Positions 6,294 to 14,263 of a stretch of DNA of 16,840 nucleotides are shown one piece after another. The position numbers and the translations under genes are program-made. This DNA comes from Lachnospiraceae bacterium (GTDB taxonomy: Bacteria; Bacillota; Clostridia; Lachnospirales; Lachnospiraceae): the NCBI GenBank assembly GCA_015057205.1, contig SVEW01000044.1, forward strand, positions 1 to 16,840. The letters are read 5' to 3'. Under the pieces are notes generated by a model. That model did no database searches. It was given only the letters and a program-made list of their open reading frames with translations, and was not told the origin of the DNA. Numbering within the stretch: position 1 is the stretch's first letter; the number at the start of each line of letters is the position of its first letter.

Positions 6294-7535
6294 TTACAAA
6301 ACTCGACGAATACATACGCGGTCACCTCGACTCCACGCATCTCCTGTAATACAGATTCCATATGCCCTTCCACGTGCATGCAAAATCTGTCCGCCGCCTA
6401 TGTAAAGCGCTACATGTCCCTGATAGCAAATAATATCACCCGGCTGGGCATTCTCTTGACTGACAGCTCGTCCGGCTGTACGCTGCAGGTAAGACGTGCG
6501 CGGAAGGCTGATTCCAAAATGACGGAATACATACTGCACAAAACCGCTGCAATCTGCTCCCGTATGCGGATCGGTTCCACCCCAGACATATGGGTTACCC
6601 ACAAACTGCCGTGCATAACTGATAACTGCTGAAGCAGATACGTTGGTTGCGTGTCCCGGATCTTCTGCCGGCTCCGAAGAACCGCCTCCACCACCGGTAT
6701 TACCACCACCGGAGCTACTGCCTCCACCGGTATTATTGTTATTCTGCTGCTGTTGTTGCTGCTGTTGCTGTTGTTCACGCTCTCTTGCTGCCTGCTCTGC
6801 ACGCTCCCGTTCCTTGCGCGCCTCTTCTTTAATGATATTATTCTGCGCAATAATGGTCTTCTTATAGCTGTTAGCCAATGACTTTGCATTCGCAAGCTTG
6901 GTGCCAAAGTCCGATATCTGTCCCTTCAACTTGTGCATAACAGCCTTCAAGGATGCTTCTTCACTCTTCAACGAAGAACGCATGCCCTTCAGTTCCTTCA
7001 GTTCACCTTCAACCTTCGTCTCTAAATTCTGACAGGCTTTCTTTGCTGCCTGATAATTCTTCAAAAGATTCCGATCGTACGTATACACTTCCTCGTAATA
7101 CTCTACCTGATTCAATAAATCCGCCATGCTTCTGGCACCCAGAATCGATTCAATAAAAGCCGTGTCTCCCTGCTCGTACATATACTGAATACGTAGCTTC
7201 ATGGCTTCATACTGTTTCTTCTCCTGTTTCCTTGCCACCCGCAAATCCGCTCTGGCAACCTTCAATTCTTCTTCCTTTGCGGAAATATCCGATTTAATTA
7301 AATCCACAGAAACCAAAAGCTCTACCAGCTCCTGCTCATAGCCATCCATCTGGCCCTGCAATTTCTCCTGTTTCTGACGAATACTGTCCATCTGCCCTTC
7401 CAGATTCTTCAGGTCTTCTTCCGCCTGGCGCTTCTTGTTCTTCGCCTGTTGACTCGTCGTTGCAGAAGCAACCCCTCCAATGGAAGTAACCATACATGCG
7501 ATGACGACAATTAACGCTAAAACTCGTTTCTTCAT
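6294..7535 (-). CDS. Secreted coiled-coil NlpC/P60 peptidoglycan hydrolase
   Basis: The protein has 413 residues. Residues 1-25 form a signal peptide ending ASA. Residues about 30-245 are Glu/Lys/Gln-rich heptads, a long coiled coil like that of PcsB and CwlO. There follows a low-complexity linker with ten Gln, four Asn and Gly/Ser runs. Residues about 298-413 are an NlpC/P60 domain with DCSGF (Cys329), GHVALYIGG (His374) and LHA (His386) as the catalytic triad. Such enzymes cut gamma-D-Glu-diaminopimelate bonds in stem peptides during growth and division, and the coiled coil usually mediates control by FtsEX. I chose the ATG at 7533-7535 for its AGGAGG 6 nt upstream. A longer frame to 7595 would start inside the promoter. 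It is the first gene of the apt-GGDEF-trxB transcript. Confidence 0.93.
   Translation of the reverse strand: MKKRVLALIVVIACMVTSIGGVASATTSQQAKNKKRQAEEDLKNLEGQMDSIRQKQEKLQGQMDGYEQELVELLVSVDLIKSDISAKEEELKVARADLRVARKQEKKQYEAMKLRIQYMYEQGDTAFIESILGARSMADLLNQVEYYEEVYTYDRNLLKNYQAAKKACQNLETKVEGELKELKGMRSSLKSEEASLKAVMHKLKGQISDFGTKLANAKSLANSYKKTIIAQNNIIKEEARKERERAEQAAREREQQQQQQQQQQNNNNTGGGSSSGGGNTGGGGGSSEPAEDPGHATNVSASAVISYARQFVGNPYVWGGTDPHTGADCSGFVQYVFRHFGISLPRTSYLQRTAGRAVSQENAQPGDIICYQGHVALYIGGGQILHARGRAYGICITGDAWSRGDRVCIRRVL
6744..6773 (-). repeat. CAA/CAG trinucleotide run encoding ten glutamines
   Basis: Ten consecutive Gln codons, a mixture of CAG and CAA, lie in the linker between the coiled coil and the NlpC/P60 domain, followed by four Asn codons. 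Because unit length is 3, slippage would change linker length without shifting frame. Confidence 0.85.
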
Positions 7536-7566
7536 ACTATGCCTCCTAACACACATACTTGTTATT

Positions 7567-7595
7567 ATTATACTAATTTTAACGCCTTTTTTCAA
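7567..7595 (-). promoter_or_regulatory. Promoter of the NlpC/P60-apt-GGDEF-trxB operon
   Basis: On the minus strand TTGAAA (7595-7590) and TATAAT (7572-7567) are separated by exactly 17 nt, a good housekeeping-sigma promoter. The leader to the ATG at 7535 is about 25 nt and contains AGGAGG. It lies downstream of the sipL terminator, so the operon is independently transcribed. Confidence 0.85.
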
Positions 7596-7641
7596 GCAAT
7601 TTCCCCATAGAAAACATGACTACTTTTTAGATTATGCACAT

Positions 7642-7690
7642 AAAAAAAGGTCCGGATTCGTAAAAAGTGCCACAACTTTTTCCCGAACCC
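7642..7690 (-). terminator. Rho-independent terminator after sipL-like gene
   Basis: On the minus strand, arms GGTTCG..AAAAAGT and ACTTTTTACGAATCC pair around TGTGGC, followed closely by seven T (7648-7642). The hairpin begins about 10 nt after the sipL-like stop. Its arms share a core with the hairpin at 1036-1096. Confidence 0.85.
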
Positions 7691-7698
7691 GAACCCTC

Positions 7699-9243
7699 TT
7701 AAAGATTCTGACAAACCAATACCGGTATTCCCGGTTTTACATCTGCCTCACTGAGCTCATTTATGCGTAATATAGTATCAACCGTGGTGCGATTTTCCTT
7801 GGCTAATTCCCACAATTCTTCCGACGACGATAACACAGCTCCCACCATTCCAGGCCCGCACGGTTCCTCATACGGTTCGCTTTGTATATCCGTTATCAGG
7901 TGACAGGATGCTACTTGCTGCGTTACTGCCGTCAGATTGACCGTCACGCGTACCTCTGCCTGTGTTCCGTTCAAAATCGCCACATGAAAACTTGCTACAT
8001 CCCCCCACACGTTTGCTTCCCAATGGGCTTTTTCGTCTGTGGCTTTTTCCTCCCGATGAATGGTTTTGTGAAATGGAATCGTCAACTCTGTCACTGCCGG
8101 TTGTATCCCAGACATACCTACATACAACAAGGTGCACACAACCGTCCCCTCCACCATAAGCTCCCCTTCTAAAAGCTCCGGCTTTTCCATCTGTACTTTA
8201 GCCCCCACCGGGTAAATCATCAAAAGCCGCTCTTCCCCCGATGGCGCAAACGTTTCGTCTACCGACACCCGCATTAACTGGCAGCTTCTGCTTTTTTCCA
8301 TCAGGCACTCTGTGTTCTTCAGAATGATCCGCTCCTGTTTTGCATACGCGTCTGCCAGATAGCGTAATTCCTCGTTTTCGTACCCTGTGTAAGCGATTTC
8401 CATCTCTATGGACACATGGAGATGCCGCATTTGTCCATCCTCATTCGGTGCCTCTTTTACCTGTGCCGACACAATCTCGTAACGCATGGTGGGCATGCTT
8501 GCCTCCCCGATTCCGGGATATTCACAGTGTTCTTCTACCACCAGCGTGTCCGCATAATAGCGTACGCTCCCTTCCGGTTCTTCCCCTTCGTACACCATAA
8601 AAACTGCCACTTCTCCCCGCATGGTTAACTGGCCCTCACCGGGAATCAGTTCCACTCCTCGCAATTCCACATTTTCATATAAAATTCTGGAGATATCAGG
8701 TTCATTCTCCGGCAAACTCATGGCTTCTTTGATGCTTACCGCTGTGGTTCCATGTCCTATCATACGGCTGTAAGGCATGGTGGCAAATCGTTTTTCTACC
8801 GCTCCGGTTATATCTTTTATATAGGACTGTCGCTGAGCGCTGTAGGCTTCACCGTACAGATTTACCATGGCAAAAACCGACAGTTTCCTGCTGTTTAGCC
8901 TCTTTACCGTGCTCGCCCCTATCTCCACATGTACCTCTACCTCCCAGTCCGGCTCTTTTTCCAGCACAATACTCTGCGCAAATGGAATACTGCCACTGAT
9001 GCTACACAATTTTGCACCTCCACCGGCTGCCGCATACAATATCCGATAGCCAATGCTTCCCTGCACTGTGGTTTTGCTCTCTCCCACCTGTACCTGTTCT
9101 TTGAAAAAGCGAATACTCTGCCCCACCACGTGATCCACATCCGCCATCTGTCGCTCCAAATTTACTTCCTCTTCTATCGGCACCTGCAGGCTTACACTTT
9201 TGACCCGCAGACGCCCCTCTAACGTATCCATACTTTTGTCCAT
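7699..9243 (-). CDS. sipL: SipL-like spore morphogenesis protein (SPOCS/DUF3794 repeats plus LysM)
   Basis: The 514-residue protein lacks a signal peptide and is beta-rich. It looks like successive SPOCS (DUF3794) domains over about 1-450 and a C-terminal LysM domain at about 465-512 (SSSEELWELAKENRTTVDTI, then VKPGIPVLV). That order is the one known for SipL of Clostridioides difficile, which binds SpoIVA through its LysM domain and is needed for coat assembly on the forespore in the mother cell. The assignment rests on domain order rather than close identity, so another SPOCS-LysM protein is possible. The GGGAG ribosome binding site is 8 nt before the ATG but lies inside the terminator hairpin of the upstream veg gene. 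A second Met, 4 codons in, is a possible start. It has its own terminator. Confidence 0.8.
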   Translation of the reverse strand: MDKSMDTLEGRLRVKSVSLQVPIEEEVNLERQMADVDHVVGQSIRFFKEQVQVGESKTTVQGSIGYRILYAAAGGGAKLCSISGSIPFAQSIVLEKEPDWEVEVHVEIGASTVKRLNSRKLSVFAMVNLYGEAYSAQRQSYIKDITGAVEKRFATMPYSRMIGHGTTAVSIKEAMSLPENEPDISRILYENVELRGVELIPGEGQLTMRGEVAVFMVYEGEEPEGSVRYYADTLVVEEHCEYPGIGEASMPTMRYEIVSAQVKEAPNEDGQMRHLHVSIEMEIAYTGYENEELRYLADAYAKQERIILKNTECLMEKSRSCQLMRVSVDETFAPSGEERLLMIYPVGAKVQMEKPELLEGELMVEGTVVCTLLYVGMSGIQPAVTELTIPFHKTIHREEKATDEKAHWEANVWGDVASFHVAILNGTQAEVRVTVNLTAVTQQVASCHLITDIQSEPYEEPCGPGMVGAVLSSSEELWELAKENRTTVDTILRINELSEADVKPGIPVLVCQNL

Positions 9244-9245
9244 AA

Positions 9246-9298
9246 AAAAATCTCCCTTCGAATAGTTGTTTCCAATCTATTCTCTCCGGGAGATTTTT
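9246..9298 (-). terminator. Terminator after veg whose right arm holds the sipL ribosome binding site
   Basis: On the minus strand AAAAATCTCCC (9298-9288) pairs perfectly with GGGAGATTTTT (9256-9246). An inner GAATAG/CTATTC stem closes the loop, and the T-run continues to the sipL ATG at 9243. The GGGAG of the descending arm is the only ribosome binding site for sipL. Confidence 0.8.
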
Positions 9299-9323
9299 AT
9301 TCTTGATTCTTACATGTTGCCTT

Positions 9324-9581
9324 CTACGCAGATTCCTTGCAGAGTTTCATGCGTACACTCTTTGTCACAATGTCCGAATAATTAAACGAAAGAAGTTTCT
9401 CGTCTTCGTGGTTCTTATTCGTAACCAACACTGTAAATACACATGGATATGCATCTTGTAAAATGCCCTCGCACACGTTCGCTCTGTGTCTGCCTTCTTC
9501 TTGCAGAATCTGCACCTTGCTTCCAAGCTGTAGCTTAACTGAAGCACGAATCTTCTCTAACATCTGTTGTTCCGCTGCCAT
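9324..9581 (-). CDS. veg: Veg family protein
   Basis: This is a small basic protein of 85 residues from the chosen start. It matches the Veg family (DUF1021): an N-terminal helix, a Gly-containing strand (LGSKVQILQEEGRHR), then EGILQDAYPCVFTVLV and FNYSDIVTKSVRM, like the YPAVFVV and SYSYADVLT segments of Bacillus Veg. The family is linked to biofilm formation and spore outgrowth in Bacillus, but its biochemical role is uncertain. The ATG at 9579-9581 is preferred because GAGG lies about 8 nt upstream; the ATG at 9603-9605 (93 residues) has none. A perfect 6-bp-arm palindrome (9607-9621) lies in the leader. The promoter is a perfect consensus, echoing the very strong veg promoter of Bacillus subtilis. 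Confidence 0.88.
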   Translation of the reverse strand: MAAEQQMLEKIRASVKLQLGSKVQILQEEGRHRANVCEGILQDAYPCVFTVLVTNKNHEDEKLLSFNYSDIVTKSVRMKLCKESA

Positions 9582-9650
9582 TTCAACTACCTCACTCTTT
9601 CCCATTGTGAAAAAGTTTCACGCTGTATTTTATTTTCTTATCATTTGTTC

Positions 9651-9679
9651 ATTATATCAGCATTTAGTGTTTTTGTCAA
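9651..9679 (-). promoter_or_regulatory. Perfect consensus promoter of veg
   Basis: TTGACA (9679-9674), a 17-nt spacer and TATAAT (9656-9651) match the sigma-A consensus at all twelve positions. It starts 26 bp beyond the plsC stop, so plsC transcripts may read into it because no clear terminator separates them. Confidence 0.93.
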
Positions 9680-9704
9680 ATGTCAGCGTCAAAAAATACT
9701 ATAT

Positions 9705-10421
9705 CTAGTTTTCAATCACCAAAGCTATCTGTCCCCGCAGATAGTCTGCCAAATGTTTCTTTTCCTCCGGCGCAAGAGTCTTTGTATCTACCGGTGGCAA
9801 TATGGTTACCTGCGCGTGGGCAGAGCGCACAAACGGAAAGTGGTTCTCTAACGCATCCCGGGTTCCTTCAATGGCTATCGGTATTATTTTACAACCGGTC
9901 TTCGTTGCCATTTTCACAGCACCGGCCTTAAATTCCAACAACTCTCCGTTCTTTGACCGGGTTCCTTCCGGGAATATGAACACGGAAATTCCCTGTTTTA
10001 ATAATTCGATTGCATTCAAAATCATGTTCAACCCGTCCCTCGGATCATTGCGATCCAGAAACAGGCAATGCAATCGCTTCATCCACACCCGTAAAAAAGG
10101 CACTTTCAACACACTTTTCTTAGATACAAATCCGGTCACATGGGGCAAAAGCGAATACACCAGTACTACGTCGAACATGCTGGAATGGTTTGCCACAAAC
10201 AAAACCGGTTCGTCTTCCGGGATATTGTCCATACCTTTCACGTCATAGGTCATACCCGAGAAAAACATTACGCAGCGAAATGCCCACTGCACAATTCGCA
10301 AACTATGCAAATCCGCCTTCTCCGGGTTCTTCTTATGTACAAAATACTCAATTGCCATCAATGGTGATGACAGAATCAAAAAGAGCGCTACAAACAGCAC
10401 CGCAAAAAATGCTCGTATCAT
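9705..10421 (-). CDS. plsC: 1-acyl-sn-glycerol-3-phosphate acyltransferase
   Basis: The 238-residue membrane-bound enzyme adds the second acyl chain to lysophosphatidate to make phosphatidate in phospholipid synthesis. The N-terminus (about 3-25) is a hydrophobic membrane segment. The catalytic NHSSMFD motif (His79, Asp84), the FLDRND segment near 121, FPEGTR (150-155) and the later PIAIEGT are all in the expected order and spacing for PlsC. A strong AGGAGG ribosome binding site precedes the ATG. It has its own promoter at 10515-10543 and a hairpin in the leader. It lies divergently from the PrcB-domain gene and just upstream of veg. Confidence 0.95.
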   Translation of the reverse strand: MIRAFFAVLFVALFLILSSPLMAIEYFVHKKNPEKADLHSLRIVQWAFRCVMFFSGMTYDVKGMDNIPEDEPVLFVANHSSMFDVVLVYSLLPHVTGFVSKKSVLKVPFLRVWMKRLHCLFLDRNDPRDGLNMILNAIELLKQGISVFIFPEGTRSKNGELLEFKAGAVKMATKTGCKIIPIAIEGTRDALENHFPFVRSAHAQVTILPPVDTKTLAPEEKKHLADYLRGQIALVIEN

Positions 10422-10459
10422 TCTTTCTCCTCCTCACAATATGCAGAGACGATTTATTA

Positions 10460-10500
10460 TGCAAATTGCTCATGCGGCATACGCCGCAGAGCAGTTTCGC
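10460..10500 (-). promoter_or_regulatory. Stem-loop in the plsC leader
   Basis: TGCGGC and GCCGCA (10473-10478 and 10483-10488) pair around a 4-nt loop, extended by TGCTC/GAGCA with a one-base bulge and partly matching outer segments. It lies between the plsC promoter and ribosome binding site and has no T-run, so it is a leader structure or protein site rather than a terminator. Confidence 0.55.
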
Positions 10501-10514
10501 AAATATCAATGCCC

Positions 10515-10543
10515 ATTATAGCATGAATCTGTTTTCTCGGCAA
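10515..10543 (-). promoter_or_regulatory. Promoter of plsC
   Basis: TTGCCG (10543-10538), a 17-nt spacer and TATAAT (10520-10515) with an extended TG before the -10 lie about 95 nt upstream of the plsC ATG. Confidence 0.75.
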
Positions 10544-10600
10544 CGTGCATATTAGGGGCAGTTTCCTCATAAAATGCAGAAAAACCTTCCGCAGGTGCTT

Positions 10601-11008
10601 ATGAAACGTTTGCTTTTGATTCTGGCCGCCTTTATTATGCTATTTATTTTCTGTGGCTGCCACACCACCTCCGACAATACCCGCAAGCTGAAAGACGTGG
10701 AGTTTACCGTCATTGACCCTGAAGAGGCTCCGGAAGCGTTAACGGACGCCATCTTAAAAAAGCGCAAACAGCCTTTTAAGCTTACTTACACCACCGGGGA
10801 TTCCTTGTATATCGCCAGGGGCTATGGCCCGCAAAAGACCTTCGGTTACCACATTACCGTCGATGCGGTTTACCTTACCGCCAATGGTCTGTTTTTTGCT
10901 ACTACCTTATACGGTCCTCATAACAGCGATGTTATCAATCGTTCTACCTCCTATCCGTTTATTATTGTGAAGGTAAAGCGTACAGATGGTTGTGTAATTT
11001 TCAACTGA
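10601..11008 (+). CDS. PrcB-domain lipoprotein
   Basis: The protein has 135 residues. It begins MKRLLLILAAFIMLF with a lipobox-like FCGC, so it is probably an exported lipoprotein, although the -3 Phe is not ideal. The rest fits the PrcB C-terminal domain: GYGPQKTFGYHITVDAVYLT, a beta hairpin, then YPFIIVKVKR at the end, where the family has a conserved TYPYVVVKV-like strand. The name comes from a treponemal protease-complex subunit, and the role in Firmicutes is unknown. I chose the ATG at 10601 because it starts directly with a signal peptide. An ATG at 10574 would add nine residues before it and has no ribosome binding site; the one at 10601 has only a weak AGGTG. It is one of the two plus-strand genes I call, divergent from plsC and convergent with the leuS unit. 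Confidence 0.8.
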   Translation: MKRLLLILAAFIMLFIFCGCHTTSDNTRKLKDVEFTVIDPEEAPEALTDAILKKRKQPFKLTYTTGDSLYIARGYGPQKTFGYHITVDAVYLTANGLFFATTLYGPHNSDVINRSTSYPFIIVKVKRTDGCVIFN

Positions 11009-11033
11009 AAAAAGAGGGGATTTCTCCCCTCTT
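11008..11033. terminator. Bidirectional terminator between convergent genes
   Basis: AAGAGGGG (11012-11019) and CCCCTCTT (11026-11033) form an 8-bp stem with a 6-nt loop. On the minus strand it is followed by six T, a strong terminator for the leuS transcript. On the plus strand it lies a few nt after the PrcB-domain gene stop, with a weaker T-tract. Confidence 0.88.
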
Positions 11034-11034
11034 C

Positions 11035-11451
11035 TTAAAAACCGATGGCTTCTTTCATTTCTTCCTGAATATCCTTCTTTAACGTATGCACTTTACGATC
11101 GGCCGGTGCGTAAATCCTACCATCCGGAAGCAGATAGTAGGTTTCCATAACCGATTTTCCTTTGTAAATTCCAATGGAATAGGTTTCCGGATACTCTTCT
11201 TTTTCTATCTTTTCTCGCCCTTCGCTTTTTTTAATTGTTGCATTTTTCAGTAGTTCATACACTACCTTGCCGCTCTTTTTGCTCAAAACTTCTTCATGCG
11301 TCAGCTTTTGCACCACGACTTTGGTATATTCTTCCGGCATTGACAGCTTTTCGGTCTCGTGCTCTCCAAATATGGAATACGCAATCCCCAAAACAATAAT
11401 AATTCCTGCAATTATGAGGTTTTGCTTTCTATGTCTTGAATCTCTTAACAT
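11035..11451 (-). CDS. Small single-pass membrane protein of unknown function
   Basis: The 138-residue protein has a short basic N-terminus (LRDSRHRKQ), one hydrophobic segment at about 12-28 (LIIAGIIIVLGIAYSIF) and a charged, probably extracytoplasmic domain of about 110 residues ending in a Lys/Glu-rich helix. Segments YSIGIYKGKSVMETYYLLPDGRIY suggest a small beta-sheet domain. I do not recognise the family. It starts 11 bp after the leuS stop, with GGAGA overlapping the end of leuS, so it must be cotranscribed with leuS and therefore sit under the leucine T-box. No functional link to leucine is evident; the position may be incidental. Confidence 0.82.
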   Translation of the reverse strand: MLRDSRHRKQNLIIAGIIIVLGIAYSIFGEHETEKLSMPEEYTKVVVQKLTHEEVLSKKSGKVVYELLKNATIKKSEGREKIEKEEYPETYSIGIYKGKSVMETYYLLPDGRIYAPADRKVHTLKKDIQEEMKEAIGF

Positions 11452-11462
11452 CGTGCTTTCTC

Positions 11463-13865
11463 CTATTTCTGTACAATGTTTACGATTCTGCCCGGTACGT
11501 AGATTTCTTTTACGATGGTTCCGGTAAGCTTACCGTCCACTGCTTCTTTCGCTTTTGCAATGGCATCTTCTTTTGCAATATCTCTTGCAATGGCAATCGT
11601 TGCCTTCGTCTTGCCGTTAATCTGCACTGCGATTTCTACCGTGTTCTCGATGGTCTTTGCTTCTTCAAACGTTGGCCATGCTGCCTGGTATACTCTGCCT
11701 TCATAGCCAAACGTTTCCCATAATTCTTCTGTCATATGCGGTGCTACCGGATTGAGTAACAGTAATAACGTTTTGAATTCTTCTTTTGTTACACTGCCCT
11801 TCTTATAGAAGTCATTTACCAGTGACATCATGGCTGCAATAGCGGTGTTGAATTTCATTGCTTCGAAATCGCCGCTTACCTTCTTAATGGTCTGATGCAT
11901 TTTTACTTCCATATCTTCCGTGTATGCATCACCCTCTACTACCATATCACCCAGTTTCCATACACGGTCTAAGAAACGACGGCATCCACGTACACCTTCC
12001 TGACTCCAGGACGCTCCTAATTCAAAGGCTCCAATGAACATCTCATACGCACGTAACGTGTCTGCTCCAAACTCGGCTACAATGTCATCCGGGTTTACTA
12101 CGTTTCCACGGGATTTTGACATCTTTTCTCCATTTTCTCCCAAAATCATTCCATGGGACGTTCTCTTCTTGTACGGCTCTTTGGTCGGCACTACGCCTTC
12201 GTCATACAAGAATTTATGCCAAAATCTGGAGTACAGTAAGTGAAGGGTGGTATGTTCCATTCCTCCGTTGTACCAATCTACCGGCAACCAGTATTTAAGC
12301 TGTTCTTTATCTGCCAATGCTTCGTTATTGTGCGGATCGATATAACGTAAGTAATACCAGGATGATCCTGCCCACTGTGGCATTGTATCGGTTTCTCTTT
12401 TTGCCGGGCCACCGCAACACGGACAAGTGGTATTTACCCAGTCTGTCATCTTTGCCAATGGGGACTCGCCATTGTCGGTTGGTTCATAGCTGTCCACTTC
12501 CGGCAGCGTCAGCGGTAATTCGCTTTCGTCAATCGGCACGTATCCGCATTTTTCGCAATGTACGATTGGAATTGGCTCTCCCCAGTAACGCTGTCTGGAG
12601 AATACCCAGTCACGTAATTTGAAGTTTGTTTTCTTGTGTCCGATCCCTTTTTCTGCCAAAAATTCTATAATCTTGGCTTTCGCATCGGCTACTTCTAATC
12701 CGTTTAAAAAGTCGGAGTTTACAAGCTTTCCGGTTGCTACGTCGGTAAAGGCTTCTTTTTCTACATTTCCTCCGGCTACTACTTCGATAATTGGAAGTCC
12801 GAATTTCTTGGCAAATTCCCAGTCACGGGTGTCGTGTGCCGGTACTGCCATGATAGCTCCGGTTCCATAACTCATGAGTACATAATCGGATACCCAGATT
12901 GGAATCTCTTTATCGTTTACCGGATTGATTGCCTTTAAGCCTTTGATTTCTACACCTGTCTTATCTTTTGCAAGCTCTGTTCTCTCAAAATCTGATTTCT
13001 TCGCTGCCTGCTCACGATAGTTCATTAACTCATCATAGTTCTGGATTTCGTCTTTGTATTTCTCTATCATCGGATGCTCCGGTGATACTACCATGTATGT
13101 GGCTCCAAATAAGGTGTCCGGACGTGTGGTGTATACCGTAAGGCGGTCTTCTTTACCGGATAATACGAAGTCTACTTCTGCACCATAGGATCGTCCAATC
13201 CAGTTCTTCTGGGACACCTTGATTCTGTCAAAATAATCTACTTCTTCTAATTCGTCAATTAATCTGTCCGCATACTCAGTTATTTTTAACATCCACTGAC
13301 TCTTTACCTTACGTACTACTTCGCCACCGCATCGCTCGCACACGCCGTTGACTACTTCTTCATTGGCAAGTCCTACTTTACAGGAAGTACACCAGTTGAT
13401 TGGCATTTCGTTCTTGTATGCCAGCCCTTTTTTGAATAATTTCAGGAAAATCCACTGGGTCCATTTATAATAATTTGGATCGGTTGTGTTTACTTCTCTA
13501 TCCCAGTCGAAAGAGTATCCTAAATCCTTTAACTGCTGTTTAAATCTTGATACGTTGTTCTTGGTTACAATCTTTGGATGAATCTTATTCTTAATCGCAA
13601 AGTTCTCTGTCGGTAATCCAAACGCATCCCATCCCATTGGGAATAATACGTTGTATCCTTCCATTCTTCTCTTTCTGGATATTATATCCAGTGCTGTATA
13701 TGGTCTTGGATGACCTACATGAAGTCCCTGTCCTGATGGATACGGAAATTCTACTAATGCATAGAACTTTGGCTTGCTATGATCTTCGCCTACCTTGAAA
13801 GCATCTTCCTGCTCCCAGATATTCTGCCATTTTTTCTCAATGACCTTTGGATTATATGTTTCCAT
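11463..13865 (-). CDS. leuS: Leucyl-tRNA synthetase
   Basis: This 800-residue cytoplasmic class I synthetase charges tRNA-Leu with leucine. It shows the ATP-binding HVGH signature (49-52), the KMSKS loop (581-585), a CysX2Cys zinc-like pair before and after GLANEEVVNG, and the CP1 editing domain with TTRPDTLFGATY, which hydrolyses mischarged tRNA. Length and domain order are those of bacterial LeuS, with no frame break. AGGAGG lies 7 nt before the ATG. It is preceded by a leucine T-box leader and its own promoter, and followed within 11 bp by a small membrane-protein gene on the same transcript. Confidence 0.98.
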   Translation of the reverse strand: METYNPKVIEKKWQNIWEQEDAFKVGEDHSKPKFYALVEFPYPSGQGLHVGHPRPYTALDIISRKRRMEGYNVLFPMGWDAFGLPTENFAIKNKIHPKIVTKNNVSRFKQQLKDLGYSFDWDREVNTTDPNYYKWTQWIFLKLFKKGLAYKNEMPINWCTSCKVGLANEEVVNGVCERCGGEVVRKVKSQWMLKITEYADRLIDELEEVDYFDRIKVSQKNWIGRSYGAEVDFVLSGKEDRLTVYTTRPDTLFGATYMVVSPEHPMIEKYKDEIQNYDELMNYREQAAKKSDFERTELAKDKTGVEIKGLKAINPVNDKEIPIWVSDYVLMSYGTGAIMAVPAHDTRDWEFAKKFGLPIIEVVAGGNVEKEAFTDVATGKLVNSDFLNGLEVADAKAKIIEFLAEKGIGHKKTNFKLRDWVFSRQRYWGEPIPIVHCEKCGYVPIDESELPLTLPEVDSYEPTDNGESPLAKMTDWVNTTCPCCGGPAKRETDTMPQWAGSSWYYLRYIDPHNNEALADKEQLKYWLPVDWYNGGMEHTTLHLLYSRFWHKFLYDEGVVPTKEPYKKRTSHGMILGENGEKMSKSRGNVVNPDDIVAEFGADTLRAYEMFIGAFELGASWSQEGVRGCRRFLDRVWKLGDMVVEGDAYTEDMEVKMHQTIKKVSGDFEAMKFNTAIAAMMSLVNDFYKKGSVTKEEFKTLLLLLNPVAPHMTEELWETFGYEGRVYQAAWPTFEEAKTIENTVEIAVQINGKTKATIAIARDIAKEDAIAKAKEAVDGKLTGTIVKEIYVPGRIVNIVQK

Positions 13866-13933
13866 TTATGTTCCTCCTTGTATGAATTGTCTTTCTGTTA
13901 GCAAGTGGGACGTCACGCGTTTAGTATACAGTA

Positions 13934-14190
13934 AAAGCCTTCTCGTCCCAATCCTGAGACGAGAAGGCTTATCATCCTTCACGCGGTACCACTCAAGTTT
14001 CCGGCCTACACCGGCACTCATTGCCGTAACGTGGCTCTTCGCCATTCCCCTACACAGTATTCCTTCAGGGATGGAGCTCCCAGGTGAGTTCCATAGTGCG
14101 CTATTACTGTCTTGCAGCCTCCGACAGCTCTCTGAAAATCCGCTTCTATGTACTAGTCCTGTTCCTAGCTTCAATATATGAATCTTTTTC
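13934..14190 (-). promoter_or_regulatory. Leucine T-box leader (riboswitch) of leuS
   Basis: The minus-strand leader has the T-box motif around GAGTGGTACCGCG (13999-13981), whose UGGU would pair with the ACCA end of uncharged tRNA. Stem I contains the specifier GAA-CTC-ACC with the leucine codon CTC at 14088-14086. The terminator is a GC-rich stem (AAGCCTTCTCGTC.. and GACGAGAAGGCTT at 13970-13934) ending in TTTT, mutually exclusive with the antiterminator. By established T-box mechanism, uncharged tRNA-Leu favours readthrough into leuS. The frame at 13866-14192 lies in this leader and is not a gene. Confidence 0.95.
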
Positions 14191-14191
14191 A

Positions 14192-14220
14192 AGTGTACAC
14201 AGTTTCTAAGGAAAAGTCAA
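14192..14220 (-). promoter_or_regulatory. Promoter of leuS T-box transcript
   Basis: TTGACT (14220-14215), a 17-nt spacer and TACACT (14197-14192) form a good housekeeping promoter right before the T-box leader. Confidence 0.85.
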
Positions 14221-14263
14221 TAGCTTTTCATTGGCCATTTGCGTATTTTTCTGTACGTAAACT

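Noticed and set aside
6643..6867. Plus-strand frames rich in Cys, Pro or Leu opposite the NlpC/P60 linker
   Set aside because: They are antisense shadows of the CAA/CAG and Gly/Ser codon runs.
13866..14192. 108-codon minus-strand frame upstream of leuS
   Set aside because: It lies in the T-box leader, whose RNA structure explains the sequence, and it has no ribosome binding site.
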